Below, piece by piece: positions 25,468 through 33,630 of a DNA stretch of 64,000 nucleotides (the first letter of the stretch is position 1; each line of letters opens with the position of its first letter). The DNA is from Palauibacter sp022826685. Lineage in GTDB: Bacteria > Gemmatimonadota > Gemmatimonadetes > Palauibacterales > Palauibacteraceae. The position numbers and the translations under genes are program-made. The DNA lies in NCBI RefSeq assembly GCF_965221685.1, contig NZ_OZ244907.1. One strand, written 5' to 3'. The notes beneath the pieces are model-generated. The model did no database searches. It saw only the letters and a list, made by a program, of their open reading frames with translations, and had not been told where the DNA came from.

Positions 25468-26634
25468 ATGAAGCGAAGGGCGTTTCTCCGAGCCGGACTC
25501 ACGGGCGCCGGCGTTGCCGGCATCGCCGCAGCACCCCTTGCCGCACCCCTCGCGGGCGCGACGGCGGCGCGCGGTCTCGACACGATCTTCAACCCCCGCC
25601 GACCGGGACGCGATTACAACGGCCCCGTCCGGCTGAGTTCGAACGAGAACCCGCTCGGCATCGCCCCGTCCGCACGGCAGGCGATCATCGACGGGCTCGA
25701 CGAGGCGAACCGCTATCCCGGCGCGACCGGCGAACTCGTGCGCGAGGCGCTCGTCGCGCGATTCGGCGTCAAGCCCGGCCAGCTCTTCTTCGGCTCCGGC
25801 TCGACGGAGATCCTGCGCATCGCCGCGGCGGCGTGGGCCACGCCCGGAGGCCGCCTCATCTACGCGGAGCCAACGTACGAGGACGTGCCCAGGTACTCGC
25901 AGCCGTTCGCCTACGACCACATCACCGTTCCGCTCACGAGCGACTACGCGCACGACATCGACCGCATGCGCGAAGAGACCTCGAAATCGTCCGCGCCGAG
26001 CGTGATCTACTTCTGCAACCCGAACAATCCGACCGGCACGCTCACCTCGACCGGGCCGATCATGGACTGGATCCGGGACGAGGGCGAGCAGCACCTCTTC
26101 CTCGTCGACGAGGCGTACTTCGAGCTTGCGGACGACCCCGGCTACGAGACCTTCGTCCCGCTCATCGAGCGTCATCCGAACCTGATCGTCGCCCGCACCT
26201 TCTCCAAGGTCTACGCGATGGCCGGGATTCGCCTCGGCTACGGGATCGCGCACGAGGCCACGGTCCAGCGCGTCCTCCCGTTCGCGACGCGGAATGCCCC
26301 CAACCACGTTGCAGGCGTGGCCGCCGTCGCCTCGCTCGCCGACGATGAGTTCTTCGCGAAGAGCGTGAAGACGAACGACGAGGCGAAGGCGATGATGTAC
26401 GATGCCCTCGGCCAACTCGACATCGAGGTCCTGCCGAGCCACACGAACTTCATCATGCACCGGATCAAGGGCGAACTCGCGACCTACAACGAGCGCATGT
26501 TCGAGGCCGGGTTCAACGTGGGCCGCCCGTTCCCGCCCATGACCGACTGGAGCCGGCTCTCGATGGGCCTCCCGTCGGACATGGAGAAGCTCGCCGAAGT
26601 CATGATGGACTTCCGCAAGAAGGACTGGATCTAG
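25468..26634 (+). CDS. Tat-signal class I/II aminotransferase, histidinol-phosphate aminotransferase-like
   Basis: The 388-residue PLP enzyme resembles HisC: LSSNENPLGIAPSARQAI near the N-terminus, FGSGSTEILRIAAAAW, IYFCNPNNPTGTLTS, LVDEAYFEL and the PLP-lysine segment RTFSKVYAMAGIRLGYG with Lys247. It is preceded by a twin-arginine signal, MKRRAFLRAGLTGAGVAG, followed by an Ala-rich hydrophobic stretch to about residue 32. AGGGAGG stands six bases upstream of ATG 25468. An exported PLP aminotransferase is unusual; the enzyme would be loaded with cofactor before Tat export. No his genes lie nearby, so histidine synthesis is not implied. The 150 bases before it hold no gene. Confidence 0.88.
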   Translation: MKRRAFLRAGLTGAGVAGIAAAPLAAPLAGATAARGLDTIFNPRRPGRDYNGPVRLSSNENPLGIAPSARQAIIDGLDEANRYPGATGELVREALVARFGVKPGQLFFGSGSTEILRIAAAAWATPGGRLIYAEPTYEDVPRYSQPFAYDHITVPLTSDYAHDIDRMREETSKSSAPSVIYFCNPNNPTGTLTSTGPIMDWIRDEGEQHLFLVDEAYFELADDPGYETFVPLIERHPNLIVARTFSKVYAMAGIRLGYGIAHEATVQRVLPFATRNAPNHVAGVAAVASLADDEFFAKSVKTNDEAKAMMYDALGQLDIEVLPSHTNFIMHRIKGELATYNERMFEAGFNVGRPFPPMTDWSRLSMGLPSDMEKLAEVMMDFRKKDWI

Positions 26635-26649
26635 CAGTCCGAACCCGCG

Positions 26650-26685
26650 CCGCCGCCCGCCGACGTTTGAGTCAGCGGGCGGCGG
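26650..26685. terminator. GC-rich hairpin between convergent genes, without a T-run
   Basis: CCGCCGCCCGC (26650-26660) pairs with GCGGGCGGCGG (26675-26685); after one mismatch GAC 26662-26664 also pairs with GTC 26671-26673. The hairpin covers the gap after the aminotransferase and the last codons of the convergent isomerase-like gene, so it may act in both directions. Confidence 0.5.
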
Positions 26686-27427
26686 ACGAGCGGCCGAGCG
26701 TTCGCCGCAGGTAGCCTCGGATGTGTTCCAGTGTATCGTCGGCGGTCCAGATGCGGTGGAGCTCCGGCTCCAGGTCGAGTGCGCCCCCCGCGGCAGACGC
26801 GAACTGCCGCTTCGTCAGGCTGTAGGTGGCCGCCGGAATAGAGGCCAGGTCGAGCGCGATCTCCCGGGCTCGGTCGAGCAGTTCGTCCGCCGGCACGATC
26901 TCGTCCACGAGGCCACGCTCCGCTGCGCCCTCAGGGTCGTACAGGCGTCCGAGCAGCATGACCTCGCGCTGGTATCGCCGTGGGATGGCGCTTCGCGCGA
27001 TGTCCAGGGCGACCGCGGGGAAGGGCACTCCGACCTTCAGTTCGGGAAGCCCTATGCTCCCTTGGCCGGCGGCCATGACCCGATAGTCGCAGGCGCAGGC
27101 GATGACGCCGCCTCCAGCCACCGCGTGGCCGTTCACGGCCGCCACGAGCGGCTTCGGAAAGGCGTGCAGCATCGAGAACAACGCCCCAAGGCTCTCCAGC
27201 AGCGCGTCAACGTACGGTGGGCCCTCGTCGACGACGCGGAAGAGCTCGACGCCTGCCGAGAAGGCGGACCCCGTGCCTGTCAGCACGATGGCCCGGACAG
27301 AGTCTTCCCCATGGGCGCGGTCGAACTCCGCAGCCAGCGCGTCGGCGAACTCGACAGTGAGGACGTTCGCCGGTTCGTGCGCCATGCGGATCTCCGCCGT
27401 GCCGCTCTCAGCGCTCCTCTGGATCAT
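26672..27427 (-). CDS. Enoyl-CoA hydratase/isomerase family protein, delta3,delta2-enoyl-CoA isomerase-like
   Basis: The 251-residue crotonase-fold enzyme acts on acyl-CoA in the cytosol. The oxyanion-hole region reads GTGSAFSAGVEL and AVNGHAVAGGGVIACACDYR. The position of the first hydratase glutamate is Ile109 here, while the second survives as Glu129 in IGLPELKVGVPF. One catalytic Glu and the CDYRVM-IGLPE layout resemble mitochondrial-type ECI1 isomerases, which shift a double bond, more than hydratases, which need both. GGAGAGG lies shortly before the ATG. The minus-strand leader contains an AT-rich TAGAAT that could be a -10 box. No other beta-oxidation gene lies beside it. Confidence 0.85.
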   Translation of the reverse strand: MIQRSAESGTAEIRMAHEPANVLTVEFADALAAEFDRAHGEDSVRAIVLTGTGSAFSAGVELFRVVDEGPPYVDALLESLGALFSMLHAFPKPLVAAVNGHAVAGGGVIACACDYRVMAAGQGSIGLPELKVGVPFPAVALDIARSAIPRRYQREVMLLGRLYDPEGAAERGLVDEIVPADELLDRAREIALDLASIPAATYSLTKRQFASAAGGALDLEPELHRIWTADDTLEHIRGYLRRTLGRSSAAR

Positions 27428-27681
27428 GGCCTCTCCTCGCTTGCTCTCACTCTCTGGATTCTACTAGTAATTTAGTTGACCCGGTGTCCTCCCCCGCCTA
27501 GGCTCCCTCGCAGGGCGACGGCTGCCCGTCCGAGGGCCGTACAACGGTCAGGGCACGTTGCCGTGTCAAAGCCTCGACTCCCGGCGGTTGATGGACCGTT
27601 GACAGTCTTGCGATAGATTGAGCTTGCCGCGACCACTCCGACTGGTCGACCACGCGAACCGAACACAGCGGTGCGAGGCTT

Positions 27682-28932
27682 ATGAAGGCACGTCATTGGG
27701 TCACGTTGATCGTCCTGCTCGTCGCGGGTGCGGCCGTGGTCGGCATCTTCATGCGGCTGAACGAGGATGGGGGGGACGAGCCCCAGAGCTTCGGCGACGC
27801 CGCGGCCGATTCCGTGGCCGAGGCGGTGCGGGGGACGGCTTCGGCGGCCGCCTTCGCCACGGACATTTTCCTTCCCGTCGAAGGCGCCGTCATTCAGCGC
27901 GACACCTTCGTGCTCTGGGTCACGGCGAGCGGGCGGGCCGCATCTCTGCGCCGGGCGGCGCTCCATTCGGAAGTCGACGGGCCCGTGACCGCGGCGCCGG
28001 TACAGGAAGGCGTGCACGTGCAAGCGGGCCAGCTCCTGGCGCGGATCGACCCGGCTCTCTACGAACTCCGGGCGCAACGGGCGGAGGCTGGTGTGGCGCG
28101 TGCCCAGGCGGAGTACCTGGACCGGGTGCTCTTCGATGACGAGTTGCCGGACTCGGTCCGGCTGGCTCGTGCCGAACAGGCCCGCATCCGGGTGAGCCTG
28201 CCCGACTACGAGGCGCAACTCGCGGAAGCGCGCTACGAACTGGAGAAGACCCGGATCGTGGCACCGTTCGCCGGCCTGGTGGCGAACCTTGGCGTCGCGC
28301 ACGGGAGCCGCGTCCGGGCGGGCGATTCGATCGCGACCATCGTCGACCTTTCCGAGGTCGACATCGATGCCGAGGTCCTGCATTCCGAACTCCCGCTCGT
28401 GGAGGTGGGACGGGCGGCGACGGCGACCTTTCCTGCGCTGCGGGGAGAGATCTTCGAGGGGCGTGTCGTGAGCGTGAACCCTTTGATCGATCCGGAGACG
28501 CAGACGGCGCGGGTCACGGTGCGCCTGTCGAACCCTGAAGCCCGGATCGTGCCGGGCATGCCGGGGAACGTGCGGATCGTGGGCCGCCAGCTCGCGGATC
28601 GGACGTTCGTGCCGAAGGAAGCGGTCGTCGAGCGGAGCCGGCGCCAGGTGGTCTTCGTCTTCGAGCCGGGGGAGCCGGGTTCGGAAACGGGGCGCGCCCA
28701 GTGGGAGTACGTGACGCTCGGACTCGAGAACGACACGCAGGTCGAGATCATCCCCAGCCCCGACGGCGACGACACGTTCGTGCCCGCGGGCGGCGAAGTC
28801 GTGCTCGTCGACGGCCACGCCACGCTCACACATGACGCCCAGGTGCGGATCGACAACTACGGCGAACTCGAAGCTCCGGCGGAGCCGGGCGCGGAGGACT
28901 CCACGGACGGCTCTACGGGCGGTTCGCGGTGA
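27682..28932 (+). CDS. RND efflux periplasmic adaptor (membrane fusion protein)
   Basis: The 416-residue adaptor connects the inner-membrane RND pump to TolC. It has an N-terminal membrane anchor (WVTLIVLLVAGAAVVGIF), then the lipoyl half-motif GPVTAAPVQEGVHVQAGQLL, a short helical hairpin (ELRAQRAEAGVARAQAEYL), the second lipoyl half VAPFAGLVANLGVAHGSRV, a beta-barrel domain and a membrane-proximal domain ending in an acidic and serine-rich tail. It is the first gene of a four-gene efflux operon; its stop overlaps the tolC-like GTG. The 254 bases upstream separate it from a divergent gene and contain TTGACA at 27599-27604, without a well-spaced -10. Substrate unknown. Confidence 0.9.
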   Translation: MKARHWVTLIVLLVAGAAVVGIFMRLNEDGGDEPQSFGDAAADSVAEAVRGTASAAAFATDIFLPVEGAVIQRDTFVLWVTASGRAASLRRAALHSEVDGPVTAAPVQEGVHVQAGQLLARIDPALYELRAQRAEAGVARAQAEYLDRVLFDDELPDSVRLARAEQARIRVSLPDYEAQLAEARYELEKTRIVAPFAGLVANLGVAHGSRVRAGDSIATIVDLSEVDIDAEVLHSELPLVEVGRAATATFPALRGEIFEGRVVSVNPLIDPETQTARVTVRLSNPEARIVPGMPGNVRIVGRQLADRTFVPKEAVVERSRRQVVFVFEPGEPGSETGRAQWEYVTLGLENDTQVEIIPSPDGDDTFVPAGGEVVLVDGHATLTHDAQVRIDNYGELEAPAEPGAEDSTDGSTGGSR

Positions 28933-30326
28933 GGCGCGGAGCCGGAGGACGTCGGCTCGGTTCCCGCGAGGCCGTCACCCTCGCCGCCCTGCTGGTGGCG
29001 GGAGGTCTGGCGGCCCCGGCGCCGTCGGTGGCCCAGAGATCGACGATCCCGGACACGATCGACATCACGAGGGCGATCCGAGTCGCTCTCAGCGAGAGTC
29101 CGGTCTTGCGGATATCCCGAACGGAGGCGGATCGGGCGGGTGCCGACCGGTTGGCGGCCTGGGGGGCGTTCCTCCCCACGGCCGGCGTGAGCGCCGACCT
29201 CGGCCGGTCGAGTTTCTCGCGAACGACCTTTGTCGGGGAAGAGGGGCTGTCGGAGACGCTTCCGGCGGTCCTGACGTCTTCGAGCCAGAACGCGGTCCAG
29301 TCGCTGGGCATGAGATGGATCGTCCTGGATCGCGGTCGGCGTTTCTCCGAGATCTCGCGCTCCGCGGCCAGCCTTCGCGCCGCGCAGCGCCGCTACGACG
29401 ACCGGCAGCGCGAGGTGGTGCTGACGGTGCGCCGCGATTTCCTCGAGGCCCTGCGGCGACAGGAACTGCTGGAACTCACGCGAACTCAGATCGCGGACCG
29501 GGAACTCGAACTCGAGATCGCCAGCCGGCGGTACGAGATCGCGGCCGTTGAACGAACGGATCTGCTCGCGGCCGAAGGGAACCTGTTGAACGCACGGATC
29601 GCCCTCGCCGCCGAAGAGAACCAGTTGCGCGCCGGGCTGCGCCAACTCGTCGTGTCGATGGGACTGCCGCCCGACGCAGGTGACGGTCTCGTGCTCACGG
29701 GCGACGACGGCATGCCCGAGGGCGTCCCCGATATCGACTTCCTCGTTCAGACCGCCGTGACGTCCGACCCCGAGCTCGCGGCGCTCGATGCGGAGCGCTC
29801 CGCGGCCGCCGCGTCGTTGTGGACCGCTCGCACTCGCTACCTGCCGCAAGTCAGCGTGGACCTGGGATGGAATCGCCTGGAGAATTTCGGACCGGAGGAC
29901 TCGTTTTGGCAGTTCAACCCGGGCGACACGAGTCACGGGTTCAGGATCACGGCATCGTGGAGCCTCTTTGACGGTTTCCAGCGTGAGCGGGAGAACGCCT
30001 TGGCGTCGGCTACCCGACGCCAGGCCGAAGAGGACCTGCGGCGCCGGCGGCTGGAGATTGAGCGCGATGTACGGCGGTATGGTGACGACATCACTCGGTT
30101 GGACCAGACGCTGAATCTGCTTGAGCGCGTGTACGCGATCTCACGGGAGCGTCTGGAGATGCAGCAGGAGCGTTACCGGCTCGGGACCGTGAGTTTCACG
30201 GAACTCCAGCAGGCGATCGACGCGGTACAGAGGGCGGAGACCGATCTGATCCAGCAGCAATACGACTACCTGATCGCGTGGTCCAGTCTCGCCGAGTACA
30301 TCGAGGCCGGGCCCGGCAGCCCATGA
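28929..30326 (+). CDS. TolC-family outer-membrane efflux protein
   Basis: The 465-residue protein has a signal peptide (VTLAALLVAGGLAAPAPSVA, cleavage before QRS) and the duplicated TolC layout of long helices and short strands: ITRAIRVALSESPVLRISR in repeat one and LVQTAVTSDPELAALDAERS in repeat two, both with the typical x-A-L-x-x-(N/D)P-like pattern. The C-terminal half carries YRLGTVSFTELQQAIDAVQR. It should form the trimeric outer-membrane duct for the pumps encoded just downstream. GTG 28929 overlaps the adaptor stop; thirteen bases separate its stop from the first pump. Confidence 0.9.
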   Translation: MRRGAGGRRLGSREAVTLAALLVAGGLAAPAPSVAQRSTIPDTIDITRAIRVALSESPVLRISRTEADRAGADRLAAWGAFLPTAGVSADLGRSSFSRTTFVGEEGLSETLPAVLTSSSQNAVQSLGMRWIVLDRGRRFSEISRSAASLRAAQRRYDDRQREVVLTVRRDFLEALRRQELLELTRTQIADRELELEIASRRYEIAAVERTDLLAAEGNLLNARIALAAEENQLRAGLRQLVVSMGLPPDAGDGLVLTGDDGMPEGVPDIDFLVQTAVTSDPELAALDAERSAAAASLWTARTRYLPQVSVDLGWNRLENFGPEDSFWQFNPGDTSHGFRITASWSLFDGFQRERENALASATRRQAEEDLRRRRLEIERDVRRYGDDITRLDQTLNLLERVYAISRERLEMQQERYRLGTVSFTELQQAIDAVQRAETDLIQQQYDYLIAWSSLAEYIEAGPGSP

Positions 30327-30339
30327 CGCAACCCCGCTA

Positions 30340-33300
30340 GTGGCGCTTCCCGACCTGTCGCTCCGCCGGCCCGTGGCCACGGCGATGCTCTACGTGGGCA
30401 TCGGCGTGCTGGGCGTGGTGTCCTTCCTCCGTCTGCCCATCGACCTCCTGCCCGACGTCTCCTTCCCGACGCTCTCGGTGTGGACGACGTATTCGGACGC
30501 GGGACCCGCGGAGGTCGAGCGCTTCATCACGGAACCCATCGAGACGCGGCTATACTCGATCCCGGGGGCGCGGCGCATCTCCTCTCGTTCGCGGGAGGGG
30601 CAGTCGCTCGTCCAGCTCCAGTTCGCGTGGGGCACGGACATGGAGTTCGCGACCCTTCACACCCGGGAGAAGCTGGACAACCTGTCCGAGAACCTCCCGG
30701 ATGGCGCCGAGCGGCCCACGATTCTGAGATCGGATCCGACGAGCGATCCGATCATGACGCTGGCCGTGAGCGGGGCGGATCTGCGGAACCTGCGCGATCT
30801 CTCCGAGGTCGTCTTCAAGCGCCGCCTGGAGCAGTTGGACGGCGTTTCCCTCGCGGGGCTTACGGGCGGACCCGAGCGCGAGCTGCGGGTCATCGTCGAC
30901 CCGGAATACCTGGACGTGCACGAGGTCTCGCTCAGCGAGATTTCGAACGCGCTCGACCAGGCGAACTACAACGCGCCCGGAGGCACGATCCAGCGGGGCC
31001 GGTTCGAGTACAGCCTGCGCACGCTGGGCCAGTTCCGGGAGGTGGAGGAACTTCTCGACGTCGTCATCGCACGGCCGCCGGGTCTCGGGGTCCGCCCCGT
31101 CCGGCTGGCCGACGTCGCCACCGTCGTGGACACGATCGCGGACCTCGAGACGATCGCGCGCTTCAACGGGGAACCGGCGATCGGGCTGCAGGTGTTCAAG
31201 GAGGCGGGGACGAACACGGTCCGCGTGGCGGACGGCGTCCGCGAGACGCTGGACCAGCTGCGGGAGGAAGTCCCGGGGATATCGATCGAGATCGCCTCCA
31301 GCCAGGCCGCGTTCATCCGGGACGCGATCTCGAATGTCGTCTCCGCCCTGTTGCTGGGCGGAGCGCTGGCCTTCCTCGTTCTCTTCCTCTTCCTGCGCGA
31401 TCCGAGGTATCCGCTCGCGATCGGACTCGCCATCCCGATCTCGGTCATGGCGGCCTTCGCGCTCTGCTACGCCTTCAACGTGAGTCTCAACATCATGTCC
31501 CTCGGCGGCCTCGCGCTCGGGGTCGGCCTGCTCGTCGACAACTCCATCGTGGTGCTTGAGAACATCTTCCGGCACCGCGAGGAATCGGGCGGGAGCGCAC
31601 GGGAGTCGGCCGGTCGGGGCGCGCGGGAAGTGGCCGCGGCGATCACGGCGTCCACGCTCACCACAATCGCCGTATTCGGTCCGGTGCTGTACGTGGAAGG
31701 CGTGGCGGGCGCGCTCTTCGGCGATCTGTCGCTCGCGGTGACGTTCTCCCTCCTCGCCTCGCTTCTCGTGGCGCTCACGCTGCTCCCGGTCCTCGCCGCC
31801 CAGGTGGCCCGCGGGAGGCGCGGAGCGGAAGCCGCGGGCTCGAGTGGGGAGACCTCCCCGTCAGGGCGGCCCGCAGCGCCGGAAGGCGAGCGGCCGGGGC
31901 GCGTGCGCCGGCTCGGCAGAGCGCTGCGGACGGGCGCCGTCGCGGGCGTGCGAGGCGTCGGGGGCGGGGTCGCCTACGTGGGTCGCTCGGTCCGGCTCAC
32001 TGGCGTCGATGTCGCGAGGTTCGGCGGCGGCATCCTGGGTCGGCTCTTCGGTCCCTTCCTGCGGGCCTTCGAGCGCGGCTTCCTCCGGTTCGCGGGCCGG
32101 TACGAGCGGACGCTCGAATGGGCCCTGGGGCATCGGCTCGAGGTCCTCTCGATCGCCATCATCGCCCTCGCCGGTGCCGTCATGCTCGCCGGGACTCTCC
32201 CGCGGGGACTCATGCCTCGCGTCGACGAGCGGCAGTTCTGGGTCGAACTCAACCTCCCGCAGGGGACGCCGATCCGGACGACGGACGAGACGGCCGGGGA
32301 GGTGGAGCGGCTGCTGCTCGGCATGGCGGACGTCTCGGGCGTCTTCACCAGGGTGGGCCGCAGCCGGGGCAGCGAACTCGCGGCGCGCGACCTGACCGGA
32401 CTCAACAACGCGGCGCTCGACGTCCAGCTCGCCGGATCGTCACGACCGACGCCCGAAGCGATCGCCGAACTGCGGGAACGGCTCGCCGGGAGCGGGCTGG
32501 ATCCGGCCTACGTGACGATCGAGACGGGGCGCGCCACCTCGCTCGGCAGGGCGCTCGCGATCGGCGAGGCCGATCTCGCGGTGAAGGTTCAGAGCGGGGA
32601 GCTGGATGAACTCGTGCCGGTCGCCGAGGCGATCGAGACCCGGCTCGAGAGCGTTTCGACGCTGGCGGATGTCCGGCTGGACTTCCTGCGCACGCAGCCG
32701 GAACTCGTCATCGAGGTCAACCGGGAGGTGGCGGCACGCCACCAGATCACCGTGACTTCGGTCGCGACGGCGATCGAGGACTACCTCCGGGGGTCGGAGA
32801 CGAACAACGCGTACTCGGTGTTCGCCGACAAGGTCGACATCCGTGTGACGATCCCGGAGACGGCCCGGCGGGAACTCGAGAGGGTGCTCGCGCTGCGGCT
32901 GCAGGGCGTGCCGATCGGGGAACTCGTGACGGTCCGGCAGGGGTTCGGTCCGGTCGAGATCCGGCGGGAGGACCAGAACCGCACGGTCCAGGTGCTCGCG
33001 GACGTCGCCGAGGGCGGGCTCCGGACGGCCGTTCGGGAGGTGGAAGCCGCCATCGCGGACATCCCGCGACCTGCGCTCACGACCGTGCGCGTCGGCGGCG
33101 AGAACGAGGAGATGCAGAACAGCTTCCGTTCACTCACCTTCGCCTTCGGCCTCGCGCTGGTCCTCGTCTTTCTCATCATGGCCGCCCAGTTCGAGTCGCT
33201 CGTGCAGCCGCTCGTCGTCCTCACCGCGGTACCGTTGGCGGCGATCGGAGCGGTGACGGCTCTCTGGATCGCGGGGGACGGCCTCAACGCGATGAGCGGA

Positions 33301-33630
33301 ATCGGGTTCGTGATTCTGATCGGCATCGTCGTCAACGACGCGATCGTGAAGGTCGACTTCATCAACCAGCGAAAACGGGCGGGGATGACGAAGCGCGCGG
33401 CGATCCTCGAAGCGGGCCGGCTGCGGCTCCGTCCCATCGTGATGACGACGATCACGACCGTAGTCGGGCTCCTCCCGCTCGCCGCCGGGCTGGGGGCCGG
33501 GGCTGACCTCCGCGCCCCGCTGGCCGTCGCGGTGATCGGCGGCCTCATCTCCGCGACCTTCCTCACGCTGATCGTCGTCCCCGTCGTATATTCGGTCCTC
33601 GTCGAACCGTCCGTGTCCGTGAAACCATGA
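30340..33630 (+). CDS. RND-family multidrug efflux transporter, first pump
   Basis: The 1096-residue inner-membrane pump has 12 predicted transmembrane segments in two halves with two large periplasmic loops, starting LSLRRPVATAMLYVGIGV. In TM4 the relay reads LLVDNSIVVLEN (Asp400, Asn401) where AcrB has two Asp, and TM10 reads GIVVNDAIVKVDF (Asn999, Asp1000) where AcrB has Lys-Asn. Between TM6 and TM7 there is an unusually long cytoplasmic linker, about residues 487-587, rich in Arg, Gly and Ala. GTG 30340 is the start. The second pump begins in its stop codon, so both are co-translated and may form a mixed trimer. Confidence 0.93.
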   Translation: MALPDLSLRRPVATAMLYVGIGVLGVVSFLRLPIDLLPDVSFPTLSVWTTYSDAGPAEVERFITEPIETRLYSIPGARRISSRSREGQSLVQLQFAWGTDMEFATLHTREKLDNLSENLPDGAERPTILRSDPTSDPIMTLAVSGADLRNLRDLSEVVFKRRLEQLDGVSLAGLTGGPERELRVIVDPEYLDVHEVSLSEISNALDQANYNAPGGTIQRGRFEYSLRTLGQFREVEELLDVVIARPPGLGVRPVRLADVATVVDTIADLETIARFNGEPAIGLQVFKEAGTNTVRVADGVRETLDQLREEVPGISIEIASSQAAFIRDAISNVVSALLLGGALAFLVLFLFLRDPRYPLAIGLAIPISVMAAFALCYAFNVSLNIMSLGGLALGVGLLVDNSIVVLENIFRHREESGGSARESAGRGAREVAAAITASTLTTIAVFGPVLYVEGVAGALFGDLSLAVTFSLLASLLVALTLLPVLAAQVARGRRGAEAAGSSGETSPSGRPAAPEGERPGRVRRLGRALRTGAVAGVRGVGGGVAYVGRSVRLTGVDVARFGGGILGRLFGPFLRAFERGFLRFAGRYERTLEWALGHRLEVLSIAIIALAGAVMLAGTLPRGLMPRVDERQFWVELNLPQGTPIRTTDETAGEVERLLLGMADVSGVFTRVGRSRGSELAARDLTGLNNAALDVQLAGSSRPTPEAIAELRERLAGSGLDPAYVTIETGRATSLGRALAIGEADLAVKVQSGELDELVPVAEAIETRLESVSTLADVRLDFLRTQPELVIEVNREVAARHQITVTSVATAIEDYLRGSETNNAYSVFADKVDIRVTIPETARRELERVLALRLQGVPIGELVTVRQGFGPVEIRREDQNRTVQVLADVAEGGLRTAVREVEAAIADIPRPALTTVRVGGENEEMQNSFRSLTFAFGLALVLVFLIMAAQFESLVQPLVVLTAVPLAAIGAVTALWIAGDGLNAMSGIGFVILIGIVVNDAIVKVDFINQRKRAGMTKRAAILEAGRLRLRPIVMTTITTVVGLLPLAAGLGAGADLRAPLAVAVIGGLISATFLTLIVVPVVYSVLVEPSVSVKP

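Noticed and set aside
27599..27604. TTGACA as a -35 box for the efflux operon
   Set aside because: No matching -10 lies 16-18 bases downstream; the nearest AT-rich hexamer TAGATT is only nine bases away. It stays an unproven hint.
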